A program made the translations under genes and the position numbers. The notes under the pieces were generated by a model that saw nothing but the letters and a program-made list of their open reading frames with translations, searched no databases and was not told the DNA's origin. A DNA stretch of 37,874 nucleotides, from NCBI GenBank assembly GCA_008015325.1, contig SSFI01000108.1, forward strand, positions 1-37,874. Direction: 5' to 3'. Shown here in pieces: positions 15,775 to 23,589 of the stretch (its first letter is position 1; each line of letters starts with the position of its first letter). This DNA is from Rheinheimera sp. GTDB lineage: Bacteria > Pseudomonadota > Gammaproteobacteria > Enterobacterales > Alteromonadaceae.

Positions 15775-16754
15775 CAAACACGCTACGGCTTTTATGCGGG
15801 CTCGCTTTGCTTGCCGCCAGTCTGCTGGCAGCGCTGCACATCGGCGCTGTGGATGTTTCATTGTACGCGCTACTTCAGGGACAAGCCGGCGATGCGCTGC
15901 AAGCCGAAATTTTCTGGCAGCTGCGGCTGCCACGGGTGTTACTGGCCGGACTTGCCGGTGCCGCGCTGGCTGTTTGCGGCGCTTTATTGCAGCTTTTGAG
16001 CCGAAACGCCTTAGCCGACCCTTATCTGTTTGGCGTAGTGTCCGGTGCTGCATTAGGCGCCACCATCAGCAGTTTGTGGCTGCCGGCGCTGGCGTTGCCG
16101 GTGGCGGCCTTTGCCGGCGCTGTTTTTGCAATTCTGCTGGTGTTAGCGCTGGCGCAACGGGCGGCCAGACAAGGCATGCAGAGTATCAGCACTTTGCTGC
16201 TGACTGGCCTTGCCGTGTCGTTTTTTTGCAGCGCCGTCGCAAGCCTGCTGCTGTATCAGGCCGACAGCTTTGCCGCCAACCGTATCATGTTCTGGTTGAT
16301 GGGCAGTTTGAGCCGCGCCGACTGGCCGGCGGTGCAACTGCTTAGCATCACGCTCGCGATCACTTTAACAGTCTGCGCTGTCGGCCGGCGTCAGCTGGCT
16401 GCGCTGAATTGGTCAGATGATATGGCGAAAAGCTTAGGGGTTGCGGTACAGCGCTGGCGGCTGGTGTTGCTGTTGCTCTGTGCTTTGCTAACAGCGGTCG
16501 TGGTGGCTTATTGTGGCGGTATTGGATTTGTCGGTTTAATGATCCCGCATCTGGTCAGGCTGCTGGTCGGCAACCAGGTCGTCCCACTGCTGTTTGGCAG
16601 CACACTTTGTGGCGCCATTTTTCTGATCTGGGTCGATAGTGCCGCCCGTACTGTGCTGGCCCCGCAGGAATTACCACTGGGTATCTTGACCGCCTTGTGT
16701 GGCAGTTTGTTCTTTTTGTTGTTATTAAGCCGCCGGAGCACCGATGAATACTGA
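15771..16754 (+). CDS. btuC: vitamin B12 ABC transporter permease
   Basis: This is a 327-aa FecCD/BtuC-family permease with about ten hydrophobic segments. It contains the typical motifs RLPRVLLAGLAGAALAVCGALLQ near the N-terminus and GGIGFVGLMIPHLVRLLVG, the loop that contacts the ATPase. ATG 15771 is chosen because it overlaps the btuD stop as ATGA; the frame is open 21 codons further upstream inside btuD, but that start has no support. The 3' end overlaps cobO by 11 bases. It would form the BtuC2D2 channel. Confidence 0.87.
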   Translation: MTNTLRLLCGLALLAASLLAALHIGAVDVSLYALLQGQAGDALQAEIFWQLRLPRVLLAGLAGAALAVCGALLQLLSRNALADPYLFGVVSGAALGATISSLWLPALALPVAAFAGAVFAILLVLALAQRAARQGMQSISTLLLTGLAVSFFCSAVASLLLYQADSFAANRIMFWLMGSLSRADWPAVQLLSITLAITLTVCAVGRRQLAALNWSDDMAKSLGVAVQRWRLVLLLLCALLTAVVVAYCGGIGFVGLMIPHLVRLLVGNQVVPLLFGSTLCGAIFLIWVDSAARTVLAPQELPLGILTALCGSLFFLLLLSRRSTDEY

Positions 16755-17358
16755 AACCCAACAGCCGGATGACCAGAGCGGTCACCAGAAACGCCAGCAA
16801 AAACTCAAAGCGCAAGTTGATGCCCGCATCGCCGCCGCTACCGAAGACAAAGGCTTATTGCTAGTGATTACCGGCAACGGCAAAGGTAAATCGACCGCCG
16901 GCTTTGGTATAGTGTGCCGGGCGACCGGTCATGGCCAGCAAGCTGCAGTGGTGCAATTTATCAAAGGCGGCTGGGCCTGTGGCGAACGCAATTTACTGCA
17001 ACAGCATGGCGTGCCTTTTGCCGTGATGGCGACAGGTTTCACCTGGGAGACACAAAACCGCGATACTGACCGTGCTGCCGCACAGCAGGTCTGGGCAGAG
17101 GCCCGGCAATTTCTGGCAGACCCGGCCATTGCGCTGGTGCTGCTTGATGAGTTGACTTATATGGTCGCCTACGATTATCTGGATTTGGACGAAGTGCTCG
17201 AAGTGCTCAAAGCCCGCCCGCCACAACAGCATGTGGTGATCACCGGCCGCGGCTGCCACCGCGCGTTGCTGGAGCTGGCAGATACTGTCAGCGAAGTGCA
17301 GAACGTAAAACATGCTTTTGATGCCGGTATCCGCGCCCAGCAGGGAGTCGACTGGTGA
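16744..17358 (+). CDS. cobO: cob(I)yrinic acid a,c-diamide adenosyltransferase (CobO/BtuR type)
   Basis: A 204-aa P-loop enzyme that transfers the adenosyl group of ATP to reduced corrinoid, producing the coenzyme form of B12. The phosphate-binding loop is GNGKGKST (44-51). VVQFIKGGW and LLDELTYMV are further family signatures. The first 30 residues form a polar, charged helix. It overlaps btuC by 11 bases and btuF by four (GTGA). Position within the uptake operon suggests it adenosylates imported corrinoid (salvage). De novo synthesis genes are not present in this window. Confidence 0.93.
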   Translation: MNTETQQPDDQSGHQKRQQKLKAQVDARIAAATEDKGLLLVITGNGKGKSTAGFGIVCRATGHGQQAAVVQFIKGGWACGERNLLQQHGVPFAVMATGFTWETQNRDTDRAAAQQVWAEARQFLADPAIALVLLDELTYMVAYDYLDLDEVLEVLKARPPQQHVVITGRGCHRALLELADTVSEVQNVKHAFDAGIRAQQGVDW

Positions 17359-17406
17359 CAGGCGGACTGGTGAGAAGTCGATTGGTGAGGACTCGACTGG
17401 TGAGAC
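17347..17406 (+). repeat. four-copy 15-bp tandem repeat at the cobO/btuF junction
   Basis: Imperfect units are GTCGACTGGTGACAG (17347-17361), GCGGACTGGTGAGAA (17362-17376), GTCGATTGGTGAGGA (17377-17391) and CTCGACTGGTGAGAC (17392-17406). The core (A)YTGGTGA recurs exactly every 15 bases. The first unit encodes the CobO C-terminus. All four supply in-frame GTG codons (17355, 17370, 17385, 17400) for btuF and give the peptide repeat LVR(S/T)R. Confidence 0.85.
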
Positions 17407-18245
17407 TGCTGACAGCCCTGCTGCTTCTGTGCAGCTTTCACGGCGTGGCGGCAACGCCACCGCGCCTGGTCGTGCTGGCGCCACATCTGGTTGAGCAGTT
17501 GTATAATATCGATGCCGGCAAGATGATTGTCGGAACCGTCGAACATGCCGATTATCCGGCCGCGGCCAGTAAAATCCCGCGGGTTGGCAATTACGCCGGC
17601 CTGCAGCTGGAACGTATTCTGGCGTTAAAACCAGATCTGGTGCTGTACTGGCAAAGCGGTAGTCCGGCTGCCGATATCAGCCGTCTGCAGAGCCTTGGCA
17701 TCCGTACTGAAGCCTTTGAAGCCAAGACACTGGATGATATCGCCAGCGATTTACTACGTCTTGGCGAACTCACCGGTCGGCAGCCATTAGCCACGCTGCG
17801 GGCGGCTGAGTTTCGTCAGCGTTTAGCGCAACTCCGCCAGCAATACCAACAGCAAAGCGCAGTGACGGTGTTTTACGAATTGTGGGATGAGCCCTTGTCG
17901 ACCATAGGACCGGACGCCTGGCCAATGCAGGCGCTGACTTTGTGTGGCGGTAAAAATATCTTTGCCGACGCCCGCAGTGCTTATCCGCAGGTCAGCGCCG
18001 AAGCGCTGCTGCAACGTCAGCCACAGCTGATCCTGCAGCCTGCATCTGCCACTGAAGCGCGGCGTCTGACGGATTTTCCCCAGCGTTTTGCCAGCTTGCG
18101 GGCTGTTCAGCTCAAACAACTGGCGAAGCCCGACGCCGACTTATTACACCGGGCCACGCTCAGAACTCTGGATGGCGTCACTGAGCTGTGTCAGATGCTG
18201 GCCAAAAGCCGGGCTTTTTATGCCGGCCTCGGCGCTTCGCGTTAA
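17355..18245 (+). CDS. btuF: periplasmic cobalamin-binding protein
   Basis: A class III solute-binding protein of 296 aa from GTG 17355. It has the BtuF features RLVVLAPHLVEQLYNIDAG, VGTVEHADYPAAASKIPRVGNY and LERILALKPDLVLYW, plus a long connecting helix typical of metal-chelate and B12 binders. The signal peptide core is LLTALLLLCSFHGVAA. Ahead of it the N-region is lengthened by the repeat GLVRS-RLVRT-RLVR. The best ribosome-binding site, GGGAG seven bases before GTG 17355, supports the first of four in-frame GTGs. GTG 17400 would give a compact signal peptide. It is the last gene of the operon. Confidence 0.87.
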   Translation: MTGGLVRSRLVRTRLVRLLTALLLLCSFHGVAATPPRLVVLAPHLVEQLYNIDAGKMIVGTVEHADYPAAASKIPRVGNYAGLQLERILALKPDLVLYWQSGSPAADISRLQSLGIRTEAFEAKTLDDIASDLLRLGELTGRQPLATLRAAEFRQRLAQLRQQYQQQSAVTVFYELWDEPLSTIGPDAWPMQALTLCGGKNIFADARSAYPQVSAEALLQRQPQLILQPASATEARRLTDFPQRFASLRAVQLKQLAKPDADLLHRATLRTLDGVTELCQMLAKSRAFYAGLGASR

Positions 18246-18262
18246 TTTCTGGCGACTAATTT

Positions 18263-18640
18263 TTAACGACAGGCGTAAGTTGCCAGTGCTTTTTGTACTG
18301 CGACTATATTGCTGTCTTTACTAAAGGTTTTGCGAATTGGCTCGTTAGTGCTGCTGAGCCAAATCAACAGCTCGGATTCGAGATCAAAGTGGCCTTTGGT
18401 TTCTGCCGAAAATCGCACAATGGAGCGATAAGGCACTGACATATATTCTTTTTTTGAACCGGTAATCCCCTGTTTATCAATCAGAATTAAGCGCTTATTG
18501 GTAAACACGATAATATCTCGCAGCACTTTAAACGCCTGCTCGGCCTGCTCTCCATCGGCGAGAAATGCCGCCAGCTCTGCTTCGACATCGGCTAATTCCA
18601 CTGCGCCGGCGTTGCCTAATAAACCACTGAATAATCCCAT
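18263..18640 (-). CDS. PH-domain protein (bPH_1/DUF1696-like)
   Basis: A soluble 125-aa protein that starts MGLFSGLLGNAG. It continues with a seven-strand PH-like core including DIIVFTNKRLILIDKQGITG, KKEYMSVPYRSIVRF and ESELLIWL, the hallmark of bacterial PH_1 proteins. The molecular role of the family is unknown. ATG 18640 has GGAG five bases upstream; the frame extends two codons to GTG 18646. It converges with btuF over a 17-base gap and is not part of the B12 operon. Confidence 0.8.
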   Translation of the reverse strand: MGLFSGLLGNAGAVELADVEAELAAFLADGEQAEQAFKVLRDIIVFTNKRLILIDKQGITGSKKEYMSVPYRSIVRFSAETKGHFDLESELLIWLSSTNEPIRKTFSKDSNIVAVQKALATYACR

Positions 18641-18695
18641 AACCACTCCGGTTGTGTGCGCCGTCCCTGCGACTGCGCCGCTATTTTGTTACGAA

Positions 18696-19766
18696 TCAGC
18701 GGTCCAGCATAAAGTCCGCGCTTGTGGCTGACAAGTCTGGCGCTTTAATCTGCTCTGGCAGCAACTGACTGGCTACCATCACCCCCGCCAGCCAGGCATT
18801 TTCAACCCGGCCGCCTAAACTCCAGTCACCGGCAACCATCAGCCGCTGCGCCGGGTCGCTCAGCACGCCAGGTGGCGTCAGTTCGGTATTGTAACTGGCA
18901 TATAACCAGCGGTGGCATAGCGCCGAAGTCACCTGCAACTGCTGGCCAACGATTCGGCTGAACGCCTGCTCAGCAACAGCGGCCACGGCTTCGGGCGTCG
19001 CTTCGAGCAGCTGCAGACTGGTCTGTGCATTCAAATGCAGCACCCAATGCTCAGCGATGCCAGAACGGCCCGGTTTAGTATTATTGCGCGCGCACCAGCT
19101 TAAGGCTCCGGATTTGCCGAAAATGCCCACCGCCTGATGTTTCACTGGCTCAGCAAGCTCTAACGCCACCGCCCAGCTCGGCAGCAACAGGTTGGCGGGG
19201 ATCTGTTCGGCCAGCGGCTGTGAAGCCAGCAGCTGCCGACACTGCTCTGGTGGGCATGTCAGAATTAATGCATCAAAACCGGCATGGCTGGCACCGTCGG
19301 CGGTGCTGATGGTCCATTCACCGGATTGCTGACTGCTGAAACTGCTTTGGCTGTAACTGAGCTCTGTCACGCGGCAGCTATAGTATTGCTGCAGGCTGCC
19401 CAGCGCTGCGCGCAGTGGCTGATGCATAGCCGGCGTACCGACATAACGGATAGCGGCATCATCGGAGGGTAACAACAAGCCATGCTGCCAGACATGCGGA
19501 GCAAATTCCCAGCGTTGCACCAGCCCCTGTTGCTGCCATTGCAGCACCTGGCGTAAAAACCACGGATGGCGCGCGGTGAAATATTGCGCGCCCATATCAA
19601 GCTGCAAATAACCGCCAGTTGCGTCATCCGCCTGCAACCTTTTGGATGACATTCGCCCGCCCGGGCCACGACCTTTATCGAAAACGATAACCTCAGCCCC
19701 GGCCTCAGCCAAAGCACTGGCGGCGCTGACGCCAGTCATTCCCGCGCCGATGATGGCAATCCGCAT
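18696..19766 (-). CDS. FAD/NAD(P)-dependent oxidoreductase (COG3380, renalase-like)
   Basis: The protein has 356 aa from ATG 19766, preceded by AGGGAGA. A Rossmann dinucleotide loop, IGAGMTGVSAASAL, begins at residue 5, followed by FDKGRGPGGRMSSKR, the FAD-binding continuation seen in amine-oxidase-like flavoproteins. Near the C-terminus LMVAGDWSLGGRVENAWLAG matches the GD motif that contacts FAD ribityl and pyrophosphate. The substrate is unknown. It is divergent from msrA, with 89 bases between the starts, so a shared link to oxidative metabolism is possible but not shown. Confidence 0.83.
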   Translation of the reverse strand: MRIAIIGAGMTGVSAASALAEAGAEVIVFDKGRGPGGRMSSKRLQADDATGGYLQLDMGAQYFTARHPWFLRQVLQWQQQGLVQRWEFAPHVWQHGLLLPSDDAAIRYVGTPAMHQPLRAALGSLQQYYSCRVTELSYSQSSFSSQQSGEWTISTADGASHAGFDALILTCPPEQCRQLLASQPLAEQIPANLLLPSWAVALELAEPVKHQAVGIFGKSGALSWCARNNTKPGRSGIAEHWVLHLNAQTSLQLLEATPEAVAAVAEQAFSRIVGQQLQVTSALCHRWLYASYNTELTPPGVLSDPAQRLMVAGDWSLGGRVENAWLAGVMVASQLLPEQIKAPDLSATSADFMLDR

Positions 19767-19855
19767 AATTTTCTCCCTGTCTGACATCTGTTGGCCTGCT
19801 CTGTCGTATTAGACTACGCTATCGGGCAACAGGCAGATCGGTATAAGGAATCAAG

Positions 19856-20395
19856 ATGACTCAACTGGCAACTTTTGCAGGCGGATGTTTTTGGTGTATT
19901 GAAGCGGCCCTGGCCCGGGTGCAAGGCGTGTCGCAAGTCGTCAGCGGCTATATGGGTGGCAGCAGTGCCAGCGCAAACTACCGCGCCGTGTGTACCGGCA
20001 GCACCGGCCATGCCGAAGTTGTGCAGTTGCAGTTTGACCCGGCACAGGTCAGTTTCGAACTGTTGCTGGAGATGTTTTTTCAGCTGCATGACCCGACCAC
20101 ATTAAACCGCCAGGGCAATGATGTCGGCACACAATACCGCTCTGAAATTTTTGTTCATGATGAGTTACAGTTGCAGACGGCCCAACAGTTTATTGCCCGA
20201 AAACAGCCAGAATTCAACGCGCCTATTGTCACCGCCATCAGCCGCGCCAGCACTTTTTATCCGGCGGAGGCTTATCATCAGGACTACTTCAGCCAAAACC
20301 CGGAGCAGCCATATTGCGCCTATTTAATAGCGCCAAAGCTGGCGAAATTCAGCAAGCTTTTCCGGGAGCATCTGCGCACCGAAGCACAGGCCTGA
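19856..20395 (+). CDS. msrA: peptide-methionine (S)-S-oxide reductase
   Basis: MsrA of 179 aa. FAGGCFWCIEA holds catalytic Cys11 and a second Cys14. GYMGGSSASANYRAVCTGSTGHAEVVQL, split here only for description, carries the conserved YxxVCTGxTGHAE region. DPTTLNRQGNDVGTQYRS and EAYHQDYF are further signatures. It reduces methionine-S-sulfoxide in proteins. ATAAGGA precedes the ATG. It ends at a strong bidirectional terminator shared with btuB. Confidence 0.95.
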   Translation: MTQLATFAGGCFWCIEAALARVQGVSQVVSGYMGGSSASANYRAVCTGSTGHAEVVQLQFDPAQVSFELLLEMFFQLHDPTTLNRQGNDVGTQYRSEIFVHDELQLQTAQQFIARKQPEFNAPIVTAISRASTFYPAEAYHQDYFSQNPEQPYCAYLIAPKLAKFSKLFREHLRTEAQA

Positions 20396-20409
20396 TAGTC
20401 TCCTGACAG

Positions 20410-20437
20410 AAAAACCACCTGCAGACAGGTGGTTTTT
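20410..20437. terminator. bidirectional terminator between msrA and btuB
   Basis: AAAAACCACCTG (20410-20421) pairs perfectly with CAGGTGGTTTTT (20426-20437) over a 4-base loop. The flanking A and T runs let it act on both strands, ending both msrA (+) and btuB (-). Confidence 0.88.
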
Positions 20438-20450
20438 CGCTTCAGATCAC

Positions 20451-22253
20451 TCAGAACTGCGCAATCTGGATACCAAACATCAGCTCCAGTCCGGCCTGAC
20501 GGTAGCCATAGTCAGTCTGATAGCGGCGATTAAGCAGGTTATCCACTTTTACTTGCAGGCGGATTTGTGAGTCCCACTGATAGGTCGTGCCGAGGCCAAA
20601 CAGCACCACTGATGCCAGATCCGGCACCGGCGTGCCAAAATTATCGCCGGAGAAAGTACGGGAACGGAAATGCGTATTCATGCCTAAAGTCCAGCGTTCC
20701 AGCGCATAGTCCAGCTGCAGATTGGCCTGATGTTTCGGTCTTTTGCTCAGTGGCTGTTTTTTCACCACATCCCGGGCGTTCAGCCAGCTGTAGTTAAAAG
20801 CGACATCCACCGCAGCAACGCGCAGGCTTTGACTGAATTCAACGCCTTCAAACTGTGCCAGCTCTACGTTTTCCAGCAGTTGATTTTTGCGTTGAATGAG
20901 GTTCGTCAGGTCGCGCTTAAACAACACCAGACTGCTTTGATACACGCCATCGACATAATCAAGGCCGACTTCACGTGATAAGGATTCCTCGGGCTTCAGC
21001 GCCGGATTGCTAAAACCAGGCCAGTACAAATCGTTAAAGGTCGGTACTTTAAAACCTGTGCCTTGCCCAACCCGCAGTTGCAAGGTTTGACTCAGCTGAT
21101 AACCTGCGCCGAGTTCATAGCTGTTTTCGCCGCCGTAGCCGCTGACCTGATCCCGTCGGCCGGTCCCATCGAATGACCAGTCACCCAACTGCGCACTGAG
21201 CCCGGCAAAGCCGCTGCGATTGGTGCGGCTGTCACTGACATACTGAGTGCCGCTTTTGCGTACTTCTTCCTGATACCAGTTGGCGCCGACTAAAGCGCTG
21301 ATGCTGTTGCTCAGGGCGAACTGGCTTTGTGCATCGGCTTCATCACGCTGGGTGCGAAACAGACTCTCTGCGGCCTTGTTGCCCGATTTGGTGCCATAGT
21401 TCAGGTCGTCGTCAATATCATGTGACAGCTTCAGCTGATGAGACCCGCCAAGGCCACTGCCCCGCCACTGCAACAGGTGCATGTCCTGCCGCATTTCTGC
21501 TTCATCGCCACCCCAGCTGTTGTCGTACTCGTAAACGCCGTCGTTGACCTGAGACTGCCATTGCCACAAACCAAACTGGTTATCCAGTTCAGCACCGGCT
21601 TTGACATAAGTCTGTTCAAAACCGTCGCGATCAGGGTCTCCAGTCACAGTAGCGTTAAAGCCCTCTGCCATGGCAGTTCCGACAGAGCCAAACACTTTCA
21701 GGTTATCCAGCTGCTGACTGCCCGCCAGATTGGCTTCGGTATGTTTGTGGCTGCCAGCTTTGGCATTAAAGCTCAGATGGTCACTGCGACGGCTGGAAAT
21801 AGCGATCACCCCGCCCAATGCATCCGAACCATAAAATGCGGCTTTAGGACCGCGGATAATTTCAATTTTTTCAATTTGCTCCAGTGGCACCATCGCTAAT
21901 GACTGATACCCCAGCGTCGCGGCACCAATGCGCACGCCATCAAGCAGCACCAGCGTATGACCGCTTTTACCACCGCGGATAAAAATGCTGCTGGTCTGGC
22001 CGCGTCCGCCCTGGCGCAACACAGTCACACCGGGAACCTGCTGCAGCAGCGCTGGCAAATCACGCACCTGTGCAGCTTCAATCTCCACACGATCCAGCAC
22101 TGTTACACTGGAATTGACGTCACTGACTGGTTTGGCCTGACGGCTGGCGTAGACTGAGATATGTTCTAAATCGGAAGTTGTTGATTGCGCCAAAGCGCTG
22201 GCATGCGTACAGACGCCGGCCACCGCAATGGCCAGTAATGAAAATTTCGACAT
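20451..22253 (-). CDS. btuB: TonB-dependent vitamin B12 outer-membrane receptor
   Basis: A 600-aa outer-membrane beta-barrel. The signal peptide (MSKFSLLAIAVAGVCTHASA, cut before QS) is followed by a TonB box-like EHISVYA. The plug domain (about 40-150) contains VPGVTVLRQGGRGQTSSIFIRG and VPLEQIEKIEIIRGPKAAFYGSDALGG. A 22-strand-type barrel ends in the terminal Phe expected for outer-membrane proteins. ATG 22253 is chosen because GGAG lies six bases upstream and a signal peptide starts there. The frame runs on 49 codons into the riboswitch, which is not coding. Specificity for B12 is supported by the cobalamin riboswitch directly upstream. Confidence 0.93.
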   Translation of the reverse strand: MSKFSLLAIAVAGVCTHASALAQSTTSDLEHISVYASRQAKPVSDVNSSVTVLDRVEIEAAQVRDLPALLQQVPGVTVLRQGGRGQTSSIFIRGGKSGHTLVLLDGVRIGAATLGYQSLAMVPLEQIEKIEIIRGPKAAFYGSDALGGVIAISSRRSDHLSFNAKAGSHKHTEANLAGSQQLDNLKVFGSVGTAMAEGFNATVTGDPDRDGFEQTYVKAGAELDNQFGLWQWQSQVNDGVYEYDNSWGGDEAEMRQDMHLLQWRGSGLGGSHQLKLSHDIDDDLNYGTKSGNKAAESLFRTQRDEADAQSQFALSNSISALVGANWYQEEVRKSGTQYVSDSRTNRSGFAGLSAQLGDWSFDGTGRRDQVSGYGGENSYELGAGYQLSQTLQLRVGQGTGFKVPTFNDLYWPGFSNPALKPEESLSREVGLDYVDGVYQSSLVLFKRDLTNLIQRKNQLLENVELAQFEGVEFSQSLRVAAVDVAFNYSWLNARDVVKKQPLSKRPKHQANLQLDYALERWTLGMNTHFRSRTFSGDNFGTPVPDLASVVLFGLGTTYQWDSQIRLQVKVDNLLNRRYQTDYGYRQAGLELMFGIQIAQF

Positions 22254-22258
22254 GTTGA

Positions 22259-22285
22259 CTCCACTGCACATGCCCGCCGCATGTG
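22259..22285 (-). promoter_or_regulatory. hairpin next to the btuB Shine-Dalgarno
   Basis: On the minus strand CACATGC (22285-22279) pairs perfectly with GCATGTG (22273-22267) around a 5-base loop, ending four bases before the GGAG Shine-Dalgarno (22262-22259). It may be part of the riboswitch expression platform. Confidence 0.45.
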
Positions 22286-22303
22286 GTTGGTTGATGAAAT
22301 TTT

Positions 22304-22504
22304 CAGGCCGGTCTCCGGGCTGATCCTGTTGTCTGGGTCGACAGCACCAGGTCCCTTCCCATCCGAAGACAGTGGTGGCGTGGCACGCTGTGTGGCGCAA
22401 AAGCTAACACACAGCACAGAATTTACCGTTGCGGGGGCAGCGCTGGATTTGGCCATAAGGCGGACACCAGCTTCCCGTTTCACTGCGAGCTAACGCAGCA
22501 CCTG
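22304..22504 (-). promoter_or_regulatory. cobalamin riboswitch of btuB
   Basis: The minus strand carries the hallmarks in order: GGGAAGCTGGTG near the 5' side, the B12-box-type core GCTGCCCCCGCAACGG (22441-22426), CCACTGTCTTCGG with GGGAAGG, and the closing GTC..CAGCCCGGAGACCGGCCTG block at the 3' side (to 22304). It lies 51 bases before the btuB ATG and starts just after a predicted promoter. In this class adenosylcobalamin binding lowers expression, usually by hiding the ribosome-binding site. Edges are estimated by eye. Confidence 0.93.
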
Positions 22505-22517
22505 AAAAAGCGCGCTC

Positions 22518-22545
22518 AGTGTAACGGGGCGATACAGAATGTCAA
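22518..22545 (-). promoter_or_regulatory. sigma-70 promoter for the btuB riboswitch transcript
   Basis: Minus-strand TTGACA (22545-22540, perfect) and TACACT (22523-22518, four of six) are 16 bases apart. Transcription would start near 22511, just before the riboswitch. The rest of the 22254-22637 gene-free stretch holds the riboswitch and the yajQ terminator. Confidence 0.7.
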
Positions 22546-22594
22546 TGAATTTGGAAATCCAGACGTCTGATAAGGAAAGAATGAAACAGGTTAA

Positions 22595-22625
22595 GACGCC
22601 CGTGCAATAAGTTGCAGCGGGCGTC
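22595..22625 (-). terminator. probable terminator after yajQ
   Basis: GACGCCCG (22595-22602) with TGCA (22603-22606) pairs with TGCA (22613-22616) and CGGGCGTC (22618-22625), leaving one bulged base. On the minus strand only TTAACC follows, so the T-run is poor. It begins 12 bases after the yajQ stop. Confidence 0.55.
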
Positions 22626-22637
22626 CTGACACAGCAA

Positions 22638-23120
22638 TTAATCGCGGAAATTCTGATATTGCAGCGGCTGACCTAAATCCGTGGCGCGCAATAAAGCGAT
22701 AGCTTCCTGTAAATCGTCACGCTTTTTACCGGTGATCCGCACTTCGTCACCCTGAATAGACGCCTGCACTTTGAGCTTGCTGTCTTTGACCAAAGCGACG
22801 ATTTTTTTCGCCAGATCTTTTTCTACGCCCTGTTTCACGGTTAATTGCTGGCTGCAGGTTTTGCCGGAGAATTCCACTTTGCCCGATTCAAAAGAGCGGA
22901 TATCCAGACCGCGTTTGATGGCTTTGTTAAAGAACAAGTCTTTCATCTGGTTTAACTGTGGTTCAGCCTCGGCTTTCATCGTCACAGTAGTGTCTTTGAC
23001 GCTGAATTCAGCCTGCACTCCGCGAAAATCAAACCGGGTCGCCAGTTCACGATTGGCGTTATCCACGGCATTTAGCACTTCCTGCGCGTCGGCTTTAGAA
23101 ACGATGTCAAATGAAGGCAT
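22638..23120 (-). CDS. yajQ: YajQ family nucleotide-binding protein
   Basis: A 160-aa protein matching YajQ along its whole length. It starts MPSFDIVSKADAQEVLNAVD and contains TRFDFRGVQAEF and VRITGKKRDDLQEAIALLR. YajQ has two RNP-like domains and binds RNA or nucleotides in E. coli. Xanthomonas and Pseudomonas members have been reported to bind cyclic-di-GMP. AAGGAG lies seven bases before the ATG. In E. coli yajQ sits near panE and thiI, and the same neighbours occur here. Confidence 0.95.
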   Translation of the reverse strand: MPSFDIVSKADAQEVLNAVDNANRELATRFDFRGVQAEFSVKDTTVTMKAEAEPQLNQMKDLFFNKAIKRGLDIRSFESGKVEFSGKTCSQQLTVKQGVEKDLAKKIVALVKDSKLKVQASIQGDEVRITGKKRDDLQEAIALLRATDLGQPLQYQNFRD

Positions 23121-23167
23121 GTGGCGCTCCTTTTTTAATGCAAATCATGCAAATTTTACGGCTGGCG

Positions 23168-23173
23168 ATTATA
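23168..23173 (-). promoter_or_regulatory. -10 element for yajQ
   Basis: A perfect TATAAT on the minus strand (23173-23168) lies 48 bases before the yajQ ATG. No convincing -35 is seen at 17 bases. It is the mirror image of a second TATAAT on the plus strand. Confidence 0.45.
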
Positions 23174-23186
23174 GCGCCACGCACCG

Positions 23187-23192
23187 TATAAT
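23187..23192 (+). promoter_or_regulatory. -10 element for the VanZ-like gene
   Basis: A perfect TATAAT (23187-23192) lies 35 bases before the TTG start of the VanZ-like gene. Its -35 is poor. With the minus-strand TATAAT at 23173-23168 it forms an inverted pair spaced 13 bases, which suggests closely packed divergent promoters. Confidence 0.4.
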
Positions 23193-23226
23193 CCGAGTAT
23201 CTTGGTACAATTTCAGGTGTTTTTTC

Positions 23227-23589
23227 TTGCTCCCTCTAAAAAAACCTCTAGCGATCTCCTTGTTTCTGTTGCTGTTATCTATTGCCACTTATGGTTTTTT
23301 AAAAGATGTCAGCGGCGTACCGTCAAACTGGATGCCGAATGACAAAGTGATGCATCTGTTAGTATTTTTGGCCTTGACGCTAAGTTTTATGCAGGCGTTC
23401 AGCCGGCCGTTCTGGCAAGTTTTTGGTGCGCTGGCACTCTATGGTGCACTGATTGAAGTGGCGCAGGCGACTTTGACCAGCCGGATGGGTGACCCGCTCG
23501 ACTGGTTAGCTGATGTGGCTGGTATCGTTCTCGCGGCAGCTGTGATCCGCTTGCTTCCCGCAGGCTGGTTTCGCCGGGATTTGGCATGA
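23227..23589 (+). CDS. VanZ-like family small membrane protein
   Basis: The protein is 120 aa with about four membrane helices. It contains MPNDKVMHLLVFLALTLSF and GALIEVAQATLTSRMGDPLDWLADVAG, the pattern of VanZ-like proteins (Lys/His in helix 2, Glu in helix 3, GDxxDxxAN-like end). The function of stand-alone members is unknown. The frame is open far upstream over yajQ, but that part is an antisense shadow. TTG 23227 is favoured because AGGTG sits seven bases upstream and the first helix starts there; the first later ATG (23332) would remove that helix. It overlaps the next gene as ATGA. Confidence 0.72.
   Translation: MLPLKKPLAISLFLLLLSIATYGFLKDVSGVPSNWMPNDKVMHLLVFLALTLSFMQAFSRPFWQVFGALALYGALIEVAQATLTSRMGDPLDWLADVAGIVLAAAVIRLLPAGWFRRDLA

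Noticed and set aside
15644-16345. 233-aa plus-strand frame over btuD/btuC
   Set aside because: It is out of frame with the well-supported permease and rich in Arg/Ala/Cys with no family pattern.
17355-17406. Twin-arginine signal in BtuF
   Set aside because: The repeat places many single Arg residues but no RR pair or SRRxFLK motif; it reads as a Sec signal with a long basic N-region.
22254-22400. 49-codon N-terminal extension of btuB
   Set aside because: It lies in the cobalamin riboswitch and would bury the signal peptide; ATG 22253 has a proper ribosome-binding site.
22771-23226. Upstream extension of the VanZ-like frame
   Set aside because: It runs antisense through yajQ and lacks a plausible start; the gene is taken to begin at TTG 23227.
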